In this document: piece after piece, positions 46,335 through 58,914 of the stretch
Numbering within the stretch: the first letter of the stretch is position 1
Layout of the letters: every line of letters starts with the position of its first letter
DNA from: Chrysoperla carnea
Lineage: Eukaryota; Arthropoda; Insecta; Neuroptera; Chrysopidae
DNA length: 64,000 nucleotides
Direction of reading: 5' to 3'
Assembly (NCBI RefSeq): GCF_905475395.1
Contig: NC_058341.1
Location: 59,775,501 to 59,839,500, forward strand
Notes under the pieces: generated by a model
Seen by the model: the letters and a program-made list of their open reading frames with translations, nothing else
Databases searched by the model: none
What the model was told of the DNA's origin: nothing
Position numbers and translations under genes: made by a program

Positions 46335-47072
46335 AAAAAATTAATGCATCTTTGAAATTTTCCACAGCTGTTTATTAGGTTGTAAACATTTTGTAAAAAA
46401 GTGGATCTATCAGGGGTGTACCTAACCAGATTTTTTGGAGGGTAGTTGGGGGTTTAATCAGTTTTTTTACAAATTACAAAAAAACTAAGCGTCAAATAAA
46501 AAAAGTTCAATTACAGTTCTAGCTGAAGTTTTTCTGTACATTTTCGTATTTTTTTCGACTTTCTAGCTTCAAATTGACCGAGATATAAAAAGATTTAAAA
46601 TGAAATTTTTTTGCTTATCCAATCAAATGAAAATGTATGCATCTTGTAAACCGTTAGAGATAGATCAAAAATTTAAATGTAAAAGTTATTCCTTATAAAA
46701 AAATTAACAACTTTTATATGAATCATTCTTTCGTAAACAGCACTGTTTACTCTGTCCCTAACGGTTTACAAGATGGATACTTTTTCATTTGATTGAATGA
46801 GCAAAAAAATTCTATTTTAAAACTCTCGGTCAACTTTGAAGCTAGAAAGTCGAAAAAAAAGAAAATGTGCACAAATACTTCAGCCAAAACTTCTAATTGA
46901 ATTTTTTTTTATTTTATACCTAGTTTTTATGCAATTTGTAAAAAAACTGATTAAAACAACTACTCCTCAAAACAGGGAGTTAGGTCCGCCCCTGAGAGGT
47001 CGACTTTTTTTTTACGAAGTGTTTACACCCTAATAAACAACTGTAGAAAATTTCAAAGATGCATTAATTTTT
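46335..47072. mobile_element. Long foldback element with family-B-like core, 738 bp
   Basis: The outer arms AAAAATTAATGCATCTTTGA...CAGCTGTTTATTAGG pair with the complement ending at 47072. Inner blocks around the CTTGTAAACCGTTAGAGATA and AACGGTTTACAAGATG words also pair, with the centre near 46740 at AAACAGCACTGTTTAC. The same inner words occur in family B and at 63100-63480, so a family B segment has become part of a palindrome. Confidence 0.75.
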
Positions 47073-47451
47073 AACAATATTATGACTAAAGAACTCCTTT
47101 GATACATCAGGACTTCAGGAGTCAGAGGTACTTGAGTTTGCAAAATGTGTGAACTCATGTTTTTCAAATGATTGTTGTTAATTTTTTTCAGATAATTTTT
47201 TAGATTAACAATACAGATTTGGGCAGAAACCCCATTGGTCAAATGTTTATTATATTCAGACAATTTATTTTGAGAATTTGTTCTTAATTATAATAATGTT
47301 AAGAAGTCGCAATTAAATTTTATTTTAAATTGTCTGAATATTATGAAAGTTTTTTAGAAAATAAGTTACCGTAAATTAACATTATAAGTTTTTATGGGAG
47401 TTAATAAAAATGATGTTTTTTTGAAATTTTTCCTAAATAATAAATCTATAA

Positions 47452-48312
47452 AAAGGATCCCTAACATATTTGTTGTACGATGCCCGACGAGATATTTGGT
47501 AAAACGTGTTTTTCAAGATGGCGACTGAAGCTCATGCCCCTACGTCCCGCCAATTTGGATTTGCACTCGGAGGATATCCCTTAACATTTTCCAAGACGAA
47601 AAAAATTTCTGCAGTAAATTGCATTATGAGACTATTTTTTTTGTTCTGGCTATTGGGTAGGCCAATAATCGGTATTTTTGACCCGAATTTGCTGCAGAAA
47701 TTCTTTTCATAATGGAATATGTTTAGGGGTATCCTCCGAGCGTAAAGCCAAATTGGCGGGACGGAGGGGCGTGCGCTTCAGCTGCCATCTTGGAAAACAC
47801 GTTTTATCAAATATCTCGTGAACCAGGCATCGTACAACAAAAATGGTAGGGATCTTATTTATAGAGAATAACATTTTTTATGTATAATTGAAGGGGTTTT
47901 ATTTATAAAGCTCCAAACTTTTCTTAATATGGTTATTAATAAATATATAGTTATCGATTCGTCGTACATGAAAAATGGTAATAAACAAATTTATAGAACA
48001 TATAATTTCCAATAAATTTTGTTACAAACTTTTCGTCGTAACATTTGTAGTTTAAGTGCTATAGGCCATTAACCAGGTTTTTTTTTTTCTGCAATTTACT
48101 GCTTTACAAGAAAATGCTATTCTCTATGAAAATGATCCCCAACATTTTTGTTACACGATGCCCGGCTTACGATATATTTGACAAAACATGTTTTCCAAGA
48201 TGGCGGTTGAAGCTCACGCCCCTGCGTCCCGCCAATTTGGAATTAAACTCGGAGGCTATCCCTAAATATGTTCCAAAACGAAACAAATTTCTGCAGTAAA
48301 TTGCAGAAAAAA
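47452..48312. mobile_element. Second copy of the giant foldback family, rearranged
   Basis: It contains about one and a half units of the 36781-37636 element: a right-arm piece (47460-47630), a left arm (47685-48090) and another right arm (48107-48312). Shared words include ACGTCCCGCCAATTTGGA, GCCATCTTGGAAAACACGTT and TTTCTGCAGTAAATTGCAG. Short frames within are products of the repeat. Confidence 0.8.
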
Positions 48313-49254
48313 AATACCCGGTTATTGGCCTAAAATAGTTAAAGCTTAAACTATTAGCTGGAGAGCTCAGCGGCTTTTTTGAGTACCTAAATATTTGAGG
48401 CAGATTGAAAATATTAAAGTTGATAACTTGCAAATGTGTGGATGGTGAAATCGACAACCTCGCTGGAAGATTGGAGGCGTTAGTGAGCTATGCATTATTT
48501 AATTAGCAATTTTTTCTAATTAAAAAATGTTCTTGAGGCATTTTGAAACTTACAACATTTTAAAGTCTAATATTCAATTATACGAATTACCATCGCCTGG
48601 CATGATTTGGTGGGGGCTTAAATAGCCTGGCAGGTGATTAAAAGTATATTTTTTTTGCGCGTCCAGCGTTTGACATATTATATGTCAACTAGTACTTTCA
48701 TGTTAACTCCCATAATAATCATAAATATTTTAATTATATTTTACAGATATCTAAAGTAATCTCAATACTGAGAATAAGTAAATTAGTAATGTAATTTAAA
48801 AAACAGGTTGTTTAATATTATAATATTATTGCAAAAATCTAAATAATTTATTTGCGAAGTCTTTGTAGAAGTACACATATATGCACTTCGAGAACTAAAA
48901 ACAACAAGATTTTGATTCTCTGGTTGCACCGTTAAATCCTTAGATATTCGAATATATTATTATTATTATTATATATATTCGAATATTAGAATATACGTTT
49001 ACCAATCTTATGTTAATTGTTTTAGTCGCTAAATAAGTACTAAAATAAATATTTATTATTATGGGAGTTAGTTGACAGTCAGTTAGTATGCTGGACCCAC
49101 TCGTGAATCATCCCAATTTACGTAAAAATCATCAAAAAATTTATTTTTAGATAAACAATTTTTTTACTTTTCTTTATTTTCCCATGCGTAATGTAAAAGA
49201 GTTATGTTCTTCCAAAATTGAAAGGTTATAAGGAATTCAATAATTAAATTATCA
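48313..49254. other. Intergenic AT-rich stretch with a small microsatellite palindrome
   Basis: Contains TTCGAATATATTATTATTAT then TATTATATATATTCGAATA near 48950-48985, a simple-repeat palindrome. Nothing coding is visible. Confidence 0.4.
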
Positions 49255-49885
49255 AATTCGGCTCAGTAGCCGAGCAAGTAAAGGCATCTTTACTTGCTTT
49301 GAATACTGGTAGTCATGGTAGTGTGAAAAAAAATTTTCAAAATTTAAAAAATCCCCGACAAATTTTTCGGATACGGAACCCTAAACTCACACTTGAAACA
49401 TATCTAAAAACATTCTCCATTAAATTTACCTTTTTCCTTAGAGCCTTCTCCAAATTGAACCCATTTTGAAGATCATCGCCTATTTTTTAAATGTTTCGAG
49501 GACGGAACTCTAAATTCGCACTTGAAACATAGCTAAGATTTAAATTACCTTTCAAACGAAACAAAAAAAAATCAAAATCGGTTCATTCGTTTAGACGTTA
49601 CAATACCACAGACAGACAGACGGGCAGACAGACACACACACAAAGCGGTCAAACTTATAACATGCCTTTTTTGGTTTCGGAGTTAAAATAGTTAATGGGG
49701 CGGTAAATTGATCACACTGCCGTCGCTTGTATAAGAACGGAGTAACCAACTGCACCCACATCATAAATTTAATTGTATATTCGGATATAGTTTAACAAAT
49801 TAATCAAGATTAAAAATAATGATGAGAGTGGCCTCCGTTATAGATGTAATCTGAGAAACGGAGGTTAAACCCCATTATTATTTTT
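49255..49885 (+). repeat. tRNA-derived SINE split by a family C insertion
   Basis: The head (49255-49326) reads GGCTCAGTAGCCGAGCAAGT, matching the tRNA-like head of the SINE at 57025. The tail (49692-49885) matches that SINE's body: GGGGCGGTAAATTGATCACA, CGTCGCTTGTATAAGAACGG and GAGAAACGGAGGTTAAACC. The two parts are separated by a family C copy at 49327-49690. The B box is degraded. Confidence 0.7.
49327..49690 (+). repeat. Family C dispersed repeat inserted in a SINE
   Basis: Carries AATTTAAAAAATCCCCGACA, CGGAACCCTAAACTCACACT, GGTTCATTCGTTTAGACG and a (GACA)n/(ACAC)n stretch ending GGTTTCGGAGTTAAAA. A block around CACTTGAAACATA occurs twice, so the copy is internally duplicated. Confidence 0.7.
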
Positions 49886-50088
49886 AATTAAATTATCCAA
49901 TAGTTATTGGTCTGGCTGCTTAAGATCATATCCACACGGCTTGTTAAAATTAATTTCCAATCTAAATTTAAAAGTTGGATTAGAAAGATTATAACTATCT
50001 TCATTAACAAAGTGATTATTGTGGCACTTGGACACAAAAAACCGCATTTTTATAATTAATAGCGCATCTGATATTTATTGAAATAAAA

Positions 50089-53000
50089 ATGTTTAATTAT
50101 TTATTTGAAGGAACAATTATTCACTGCCCCGAACGTTTAAAATTAGATGTTATTGAAAATGGATTTTTACATGTTCAGGACAGTAAGGTAAGATTTTTTA
50201 ATTTTTAATACATACATTTAAAAAATAAAAACTTAGGGCTGACAAAAAATTTTGAGCCTATAACGTAACAGCATACCTAATTTTTTCAATAATTTTGTAA
50301 ATAGGATGTCTCGTAATGACCTCTTAGGTACATGTGATACAAATTATAAATTCCAAGTAAAAAATTTTTAGAAGCGTTTCTATCCAATTAACCTTCAATG
50401 AGGTGGGTTTGTTAATTATCATTTTTCAATTTGGGAATTTTAAGATTGATATTAGTAAAATTGAAATTATTATGAATAACGAAAAAATTTAATTCAAGTA
50501 TCTTTGAATTCATTTTGCCCACGGGAGCCTGCTTTTAACGCTCCACCTTCTTTTTCCTTAGGGGGTGAAATTTAAAAAAAATAAAATATACGTACATATT
50601 TAATCATTATACTCCGTATATATGAAATATATATCAAGGTATACTAAGTTTAGTCCCAAGTTTGAAACGCTAAAAAATTTTGAAGCTACGAACAAAATTT
50701 TGGTATAGGTGTTCATAAAATCATTTATTAGTCCATTTCCGTTTGTCTGCCCGTCTCACAGTGGAGTGTTTATACCAAATTTCCAGACAAAATATAATCA
50801 AGTGATTTTTTTGCTCAAAATTGATTCAAAAGAGCCATTCTGAGCCACTTTTTTTTTATCGATGCTTCTTTCTTTTGATTCCACGTATTTTGACTTTGGA
50901 ATTAGAAGTTAAAAATTATTACTGGAAAACTGCCTGCTCCTTTTTATCACTCTCGATTTAAGCTATCTTAATCTCCGTCCTTATCTTAGTCTTAAAAGAA
51001 AAGTCGCAACTTCGCGCAAGATTTTTTTTTTCATAAAATGTATAGTGAATATTTAAACTTGCTCTCTTACCCAAAATTTTATCAAGCAAAAAGGGGCACA
51101 TAAACAAAAAGCTATGAGTTTGATAAATTTAATGAAAAAAGTTACTTTTTAACAGCAAATATGAATCACAAATATTTAAGCATATTAATAGAAACGTTAC
51201 CATTAAATAAATAAAGCATAAACCTTATAATATAAAAAAATCCTTACTTAATTTCACTAACAAACACAGTAAACTTAAATTGAATGATACGGTATATGGA
51301 GAGCAACAACAATAATAACATGCATTCGTAACTAGATTGCGGCTTACCAAACAGGCGGGGGCGAGTTTAAGGTAACTAAAGTGACCTGATTGTGATGAAG
51401 TGGTTATCTAATTACACCAAAAAACAATTTTCAATGCAAAACAAAAGAGTTGAGTTTTCTGACTTTTGGTATAAATATTCCACTGTGCGTCTGTCCGTAA
51501 GGATAACTCAAAAACGAAAAGAACTATCAATAATTTATCATTATTATCATAATTTATTATAAATAATGCAAGCACTGACATTCACCACTTTCTATATAAG
51601 GTATTTCAACAATTAACTCAGTCAGATGATTGTTTTCACTTTTATAATCTAGTTTATTTTAAACGGAAATAATTTTTTTGGTTTTATCATCTTAGTAGAT
51701 TCAGCATCCAACTTTTAATTTTTCAAATTTTCCACTATATAAAACGGCTCCCGAAAACAACAAAAAATTGTTTGCCAAAAAATCCCTTATGTTTTTCGAA
51801 AGTTATGGCACTTTTAAATAAAAAAAATATTCAAACTTAACTCAGCTTCATGCCAAAATTACCGTATTTTGTTAAATAATCTGTCCAAACTGAGCTTTAT
51901 CTACGTTTAGGCAAGCCCTAGGCCAAGACTATCACGTTCAATTTGTAGTAGGAAGAAATTTCCAAGGAAGGTAGTTGGTAAGACTACCTTCCTTCAACTT
52001 ATTAGCCACCTCGGTCTCAGGACTTGACTGCAATGGGCTATTTTTTATGGGGATGTGTAAAAATACGGAATCAATAGAAGATAGCACTACAAATAAATCA
52101 AGCTTTTATAGATTTTGATGAGGCCAAATCTAAGGTTTGCTCAAGTGAGGTGGGGAGGAAAAACTCAGTTTGAACAGATACTTTTGAAAACTTTTTTTAT
52201 ACATAAATATAAATTTATATTTTTCTGATTTCATAGCCTCAATAATACCGGACCGGTTTTTGTGAAATTAAGCACACATATTGTTATTTGGTCTTCGTTC
52301 TGATGTCGATTTCAATGTATCTTTCGTTAAAATTTGAAAATGAGTGAGAATAGATGACAAGATCTGAAATCAAAATTAAAATCGATAAATAAACATGAAA
52401 GATATAAGCAATGAAATAATTTTATCTATCTTTTTCTGGGAAAACAACTTTTGATACGTAGTCTTTTGTGGCTGTCGCAAGTTATGACATCAGCGCGTGC
52501 AATTTTTCTCCCTTTCTATTTATACATTTAAATCCTTCATATATTCTTAGTTTATGATGCTATCAAAAAATTGATATTCACACGTTGTTTTGGCTCTATA
52601 ACGAACGTCGATTGAGGCATGATAAAATTTTCGGACAAGGCCTTTTGTTTCTGTTTTTACATTTAAATACATGCCAGCGTGCTGCATCGCATGACTCAAA
52701 TTTCAAGCTCGAAATTTTAAAGCATGTTTTTAGCCTGTTATTACATTGTACTAAATTTTGAGTTTTCTTTCAGGTAAAATATATTGGAAACATAAAGCCT
52801 GAGAATATACCATCAAATACGGTTTATTATAAATTGAATAGATATCAATTTTTAATACCAGGTTTTATTGATACACATATCCATGCACCACAATATCCAA
52901 ATGTTGGATTAGGTTACGATGCTGAATTATTGGATTGGTTGAAAAAATATACATTTCCAACGGAAGTACATTTTAAAAATGAAAACTATGCTAAACGTAT

Positions 53001-56000
53001 TTATACGTACATTGTGGTAAGGCATGATTTTTGTACTATATATATATGAAATATACCATTGTATACTAAGTTTAGCCCCAAGTTTGTAACGCTGCCTTGG
53101 ATTAAATGTAAAAAATGTTCCTTATAAAAAATAAACAACCTTTGTTTTAAACATTTTTTCGTAAGCTCTTTATCCGTGAGAGTGTAAATTATATAGTATG
53201 TATTATATAATTTACGCTCTCACGGGAATATCAGTTAAGTGTGTGTGACATGTCTGTATGATGTATATTTGGTTATCTTTCTTTACTTGTATGACGTACA
53301 AAAACAAACGATTGCATAATCAACACTGTCTTTACATGGTATTTCAACAATTAACTCAGTCAAATGTTTGTTTTCACTTGTTTATAAAAACATTTTTTTT
53401 CCATTTTGATTATAAAATTTTCCATTATGATTTATCATAGTAAATAAGTAAACAATTGTGTCAATAATTTCTTTGTGAGTAATTTATTGATACCAGTATT
53501 TATTAATGTAATTCATTAGTTTACATATAGTACAGTATGATAAATCATAAGTAACTAAATAAATTTTCCCTTTACATTTTTTGAGATGGCCACATTATTT
53601 TACTTGTTAACCGATTTGACAGGAGACAGTTGATTTGCGTTTGGTTTGGTTTTGAGGTCAGGACTGCCGATAAATGTTTGAGCGCCCGTGTGAAATACAG
53701 ATTGTGGCACCCCTTCTTCAACTTCGTCTCTACGATCATGTAAATTAAACTTACTGGCGTATTTTGCATTTGAATTTATTTTTGTTAAAATAGGGCATAA
53801 ATTAGGGAAAAAAAAAGTTGCCAAATATTTTAGCTATTTTATTGCATCCCGCGTAGAAACGTTTTTGAACTTTAAAAACATCTATTCGTAAACTTTGAAA
53901 GCAAAAAATTTTGAATGAGATGTTTATGATACAAATTCGGTCAATTTTCGTAAAGTAGCAGCTTTTTAGAATTTCGAAAACAGATTGAATTTGTCGCTGT
54001 GGTGTGGATTTTTCGATGACAACTGTATTTAACTAACTAATCTTTCTTTTTATAAGTTTAGTGTTTTACGTTCAACGTTTTATAAAAATTTATAAAATTA
54101 TTTGTTTATAGAGTAGAACTTTAAAAAATGGAACAACCACAGCTGCTTATTATGCAACTATACATCTAAAAAGCACCATTATTTTGGCTGATATAGCTGA
54201 GGAAAAAGGCCAACGATCATTTATTGGTTTCAATAATATAACAGATTGTGCACCACCTGAATTATTACAGGAAAGCAATGACGTATCTATAGAGGAAACA
54301 GAAAAGTTTATTCAAACAATTTTAGATAAAAATGTAAGTTTAAGTATTATAGAATGGTAATTCAATCTACCCGGTGCCAATGTTTGTCGTATGGGCAAAA
54401 AGAATGACTTTTTTTCGTATATTTATAATAAAAAAGGTTTCCATATGTAGCCAACTTAAGTACGCACCCTGTATATTGAAAGAAAATAATAAACATTTTT
54501 GTCCTCTTGTAAGCTTTGTGGGTTTTGGTTCCCAAACTTTCTTCAAAATAAATTAAATTTTAATGTTAATTATAATATTTATGTTTTAATTTTTAGAATA
54601 AACTTGTCCAACCAATAGTTACACCACGTTCGGCACTTCGCTGTAATGAAGATTTACTAAAACGTTTGGGAGATTTGGCAGAAAAATACCAACTCAATAT
54701 TCAAGTAAGTATGTAATTAAGTTTAAGTTTAGACCGAATTGCCTATACTGATAGTTTTCAAATTCTTGATCGATTTTGTAAAATATTCTGTAAAATAATA
54801 GTATTACCACTCGCCAATAGATGGCAGTAAGAGTCACATTTTTCAGTTTGTTTTAGTTCTTCCGGAAAACACGGATAAAATAACATTTTTAAAAATGAAA
54901 CCAAGCTAGATCGATTTTTCGCCCCAAAAAACAAACCATTGCATACTAATTTTTATGAAAATTTTTGGAGCAGTTTACGAGATGGCTGAGTAATCTGATA
55001 ATTTATTATATTTTGTGATAAATTAATGGCCAAACAATTTTATAAATTTAACATAATTTTGTCATATTTAACAAACTAAATAAGTGGTAAGTCCATAACC
55101 AGGGTGGGCAGACACCTTGACCTACCCACCTTCCCCCGTACGTCCATGGTTGAAGCGGTCACACCAACTTTTAAAATTGACTGTAGCCGTAAAGAAAAAT
55201 TGTTGAAAATATTGCCCCTGGTACAATCGATGGGAATGACTCAAGGTATACTAGAGTTTATTTATGATCTATACTACATTCATTTTTCGATTATCATTGC
55301 AGTTCCTCCACCCCTTCAAAATTATTTTTCTGAGAAACATTAATTAATTTTTTTTTCAAGAATATCATGTGGGCTGCTCCAATTAATAAGAATGTAGTTT
55401 TTAAGTCATGCTTATAATGAAAGCAATCTTTTTGTTTTTTTTCTAGACACATATTAGTGAAAATAAAAAAGAAGTTGAAGCGGCATTGGAAGCATATCCT
55501 GGATATAAAAATTTTGCTGACATCTTTGATAGAAACAATCTGTTAACAAAAAAGGTACTTCATATAAAAAATTTCATACAAATTTAATAAATTTCAAGTG
55601 GTCACGAATAAAAAAATACACGTTCATTTTGCAAGATGTACGTTATGTATGAATATATAATATATTACACATATAAGGAGAAAAAGTAAAGAATGTCTCA
55701 GAAGCCATGTTCACTTTTCCTGAAGCGAAACCTCGGGTGACAAACATTAAATCTGTAACATTCTTTACTTGCTCCCGTGGTATGTATACTATTTTCCTGC
55801 TCGACAGAGGCGGAAAGCACAAACTTTGTTTAGCACAGCGGAACGAAAATTAACACTTTCCGCTCGGAGGAGAGAAAAAAACATTCTCTATAGTATATTT
55901 ATGGACTCTTTTTGATATATTTATTTTACACACGGGGTGCTACACCAGGACAAAGGAACAAACCTATTTGAATTCGGGATCGTACCAAGGGGATCACATT

Positions 56001-58731
56001 TTTAAAGAAAATAAACCAACAACGTGAAACTATCTACAAATCAAATTCAGAATCTGTAATCTCTAAGGTGCATTTGCATGCTAACGCGTGACACTGAGTT
56101 TGAGTGCCAAATTAGTTCACTTGGACAGTTTAGACAGTGCTGTCATCTCGAAATAAACTTAGCAGCGTTAGATCGTAAAGCTAAACATATTTTAGCTTTT
56201 TATTCTCAGGATTGATTTTGATAGTTTCTGAAAAAATCGAAGAAATATAAATTGAGTGCGATACGCCAGACAGAATTATTTTCTATTTTATAATTCTACG
56301 TGGTTTGAAAACAAGCATCTCGTGACAGGCTAAACTAGGATGTCGATACCAACTGTGATTTAATCAAATGTTACTAGATTTAAATTTAATATGATTTAAT
56401 TTTACTTCACGTTACTCAATTGATTACGTTTATATAATATCGTTTACGATAATATTTCGCTTTCGGTAAGTGTCCCACTTTGAACGCAAGTGTTTAAAAC
56501 TGCAGACCCCAACCAAATCCTCTATAGCAGACAAACTCAACCCAACCAACTCGTAATTACAACAAAAGTGATTACAACTACATATGCTAATAAATTAAAA
56601 ATTAACAAAAAATGGTTTTTAAAAAAATTTAGGCTACTGCTGGATTCGAACTAAGTAATCACTAAAATAACATATTAAATAGCCACGCCTCTACTGACTG
56701 AGCTTTCCGAACTTCAAAGTGATAGTCATCCTTTCGTGCGAAGCTCTAGATTTAAATGCAATTCAATTCCTGTCATTGTAATATCTTGTCAATGAAAACG
56801 GCTACAGATAAAACTTTAAAGAAATACCAGGCAATTTTAGATGGCTTTTTTTTGGGCGGGAAATTATTATTTTTGTTACCGCGTACAATTAGTACCTAAA
56901 ATTAAAATTTTGTAGACGGACTCATTCAAACTTTAATCATTAAACATGCGGTATGGATATTTCAAACTGAAATGAGACTGATCGAAAGAGAGTGCACGTT
57001 TCATTCTAAATATTTACTAGATAATAGCCTAATTAGCCGAGCGGTCTTAAGCGATAGACTTTAACTGTTTGCCTACTTAGACTTAGGTTGCGGGTTCGAA
57101 TCCAGGTAGCGGCAGTGTGAGCAATTATAATAAATGGGCGGCAGAATTGATCATATTGTCGTCGCTTGGATAAGAACGAAGTAACCGACTCCACCCACAT
57201 CAATGACGTGGGTTATGGGCATATATGTCAGAGAAACGGAGGATAAACCACATTATTATATTTAGATAAATACATATTGACCAAAATGGAAGCATAAAAT
57301 CTGAATCACCGCCATTTAAATCCAATCAAACGGTGGCGCAGTTCGGCAATTTTTTGAAGAATTTTTTATAAGACGTCCACGGGGACACGAGTAATCGTTT
57401 ATTCCAATAATATATTCGTATAGAAAATTAAAAATTAAAAAATAAAAGTGGGCTTCTCGGTGCTGTCAAATACTAGATTGATGTAGAAAAACTTGTTTGA
57501 AAAATTGAAATTTTCATTTTTGCGAATCGGGATTTAAATCTATTTTTTTTTTCCACAAGAATATACTATTGGCAGTTTCTAACCAAAAATATAAACATCT
57601 TCCCATAAAAAGTAATAGCCCGCAGCCCTGTGGACGTATTATAAAAAAAACTCCTCATTATAAAGCCGATCAGCAGCACCGTTCGATGAGGTTGAAGTGG
57701 CGGTGATTCTAATTTTCCACTACCTTTTTGGTCAGCAGCTCTTTGTCTAATTCATCCATACAGTCTATTATTGGTCGATCTCATTTAAGTTTGAATGATC
57801 TATAATTCGATTTTCCAATAACTGTCCATAAAATTCAAAATCTAAATTTTTTACATATAATTTTATGATAGGTAATGTGTTTTAGACAGTTTTAGGGCAC
57901 GGTATACATTTAGATGAGAATGAAAAAAGGACAATTCTGGAACGAGGTTCCTCAATTGCCCATTGTCCAAATTCAAATGTTTGTTTACATAGTGGATTCT
58001 GTGATGTACGTGATTTGCTAAATCGTGGAATAAATGTTGGATTGGGTACTGATATATCCGGTGGTTGTAATCCAACAATACTTGATGCAATAAGATTATC
58101 CTTAATAACTTCTAACGGTGTGTCATTTTCGAAGCCAGAGGAGGATAATTATAAACCTATTAATTACGTGGAAGCATTTTATTTGGGTACTCTTGGCGGA
58201 GCTGAAGGTAAGTTTTTATGAAATAGTGACATGAAAATAAAGTAAAATTATCATAATGAAGACAAACACGATAGTAAACTGTGCAAGAAATGCGGCAAAT
58301 TTTCAATTGCACATGAGTGCAATTTAGCAGGAACGAATGCTTTTACACCTTGATTATGTAAAGGACAATCCGCACGAGTTTCACAAACCATATTTTTTTG
58401 CAAATGTGGGATTAATTCTCTCTTTTTTCTCAATTTTCCGCACAGTGACAAAAATCTAATTTCCCAATGAGTGAAAAAAAAGTTATACTTACATTTCGTT
58501 TTGATTTTAGCATTAAGAATTGATGATCGTGTTGGAAATTTTAATGTGGGCAAAGAATTTGATGCGTTGCTCATCGATTTAAACAGTAAAGACTCTCCAA
58601 TTGATCTTGATTTAAAATGTGAAGACGATTTTACAACGAAAGAATTATTTCAAAAATTTATTTACTTAGGTGATGATCATAACATAGATAAAGTTTTTGT
58701 AGCAGGTCGATGCGTTGTAGAAGACAGGTGA
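50089..58731 (+). CDS. GDA: Guanine deaminase, 7 exons, 440 aa
   Basis: Cytosolic zinc amidohydrolase converting guanine to xanthine and ammonia in purine catabolism. Exons: 50089-50187, 52774-53016, 54112-54333, 54597-54704, 55447-55554, 57886-58207, 58511-58731; all introns are GT-AG. Metal and active-site residues are present: H68 and H70 in PGFIDTHIHAPQYPN, H226 with E229 in THISENKKEVEAAL, H265 in VLGHGIHL, D316 in GLGTDISGG. Other family hallmarks: LLDWLKKYTFPTE, NGTTTACYFATI-equivalent NGTTTAAYYATIH, SSIAHCPNSN, YLGTLGGAEALRI, VGKEFDALLID, KFIYLGDD. Length is close to the usual 450 residues. Introns contain a Transib-like element, family B copies, SINEs and a foldback element, yet every exon is intact. 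Confidence in identity is very high. Confidence 0.96.
50620..51640 (+). repeat. Family B copy interrupted by the Transib-like element
   Basis: The left part (50620-50756) reads TATACTAAGTTTAGTCCCAA through TTTCCGTTTGTCTGCCCGTCT. The right part (51488-51640) resumes CGTCTGTCCGTAAGGATAAC and runs to AATTAACTCAGTCAGATG, with an internal deletion. It lies in intron 1 of the guanine deaminase gene. Confidence 0.85.
50757..51487. mobile_element. Transib-like non-autonomous element, 731 bp, 5-bp TSD
   Basis: The left end CACAGTGGAGTGTTTATACC and right end GGTATAAATATTCCACTGTG are inverted repeats of about 23 bp with two mismatches. The element is flanked by the exact 5-bp duplication CGTCT (50752-50756, 51488-51492). 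CAC(A/T)(A/G)TG-type ends and 5-bp GC-rich TSDs are the known hallmarks of Transib, the superfamily ancestral to RAG1. No transposase frame is present. Confidence 0.8.
53033..53385 (+). repeat. Family B copy with internal deletion
   Basis: It starts ACTATATATATATGAAATAT, reaches GCCCCAAGTTTGTAACGCTG, then jumps directly to AAATGTAAAAAATGTTCCTT and continues to TTTCAACAATTAACTCAGTC. About 250 bp of the middle is missing. It begins right after the donor site of guanine deaminase exon 2. Confidence 0.75.
56630..56718 (-). repeat. tRNA-derived SINE head
   Basis: The minus strand reads GAAAGCTCAGTCAGTAGAGG (A box) and, further on, TAGTTCGAATCCAGCAGTAG (B box). The A-to-B spacing is longer than in a canonical tRNA and the stems are imperfect. 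It is in intron 5 of guanine deaminase. Confidence 0.6.
57025..57265 (+). repeat. tRNA-derived SINE, near complete
   Basis: The head AATTAGCCGAGCGGTCTTAA...GGTTGCGGGTTCGAATCCAG has clear A and B boxes of a Leu/Ser-type long-variable-arm tRNA ancestor. The body continues through GGGCGGCAGAATTGATCATA, GTCGTCGCTTGGATAAGAAC, ACTCCACCCACATCA and GAGAAACGGAGGATAAACC to an AT-rich tail. It matches the split copy at 49255-49885. Confidence 0.8.
57277..57745. repeat. Foldback element in GDA intron 5
   Basis: GACCAAAATGGAAGCATAAAATCTGAATCACCGCC at the left (57278-57312) pairs with GGCGGTGATTCTAATTTTCC then TTTTTGGTC on the right. Further pairing of ATAAGACGTCCAC with GTGGACGTATTAT places the loop between 57400 and 57620. 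A possible outer pair (GACTCATTCAAACTTTAATC / TTAAGTTTGAATGATC) lies near 56930 and 57785. Confidence 0.6.
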
Positions 58732-58795
58732 CGTGTAAAAGTAGGTCCATGTAATAGAAGGCAAATATACAATTAAATGTAGTTATTTGTAGTTA

Positions 58796-58831
58796 AATAA
58801 ATCAAAACTTTTAATTAAATAAACGAATAAA
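58796..58831 (+). promoter_or_regulatory. Cluster of AATAAA signals after GDA
   Basis: Three AATAAA hexamers (58796, 58818, 58826) lie 65-100 bases past the TGA stop and are likely polyadenylation signals. Confidence 0.55.
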
Positions 58832-58914
58832 TTGTATTACTAGTCTTGACTTCCCTTTACTTAGACTTAGTGTGATCAAATAAAAAAAAAATGGCGTCAA
58901 TTTTTAGATAATTC

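Noticed and set aside
48114-48457. Short frames on both strands around 48.1-48.5 kb
   Set aside because: They fall in an arm of the foldback family and mirror frames at 36.9 and 37.5 kb; not genes.
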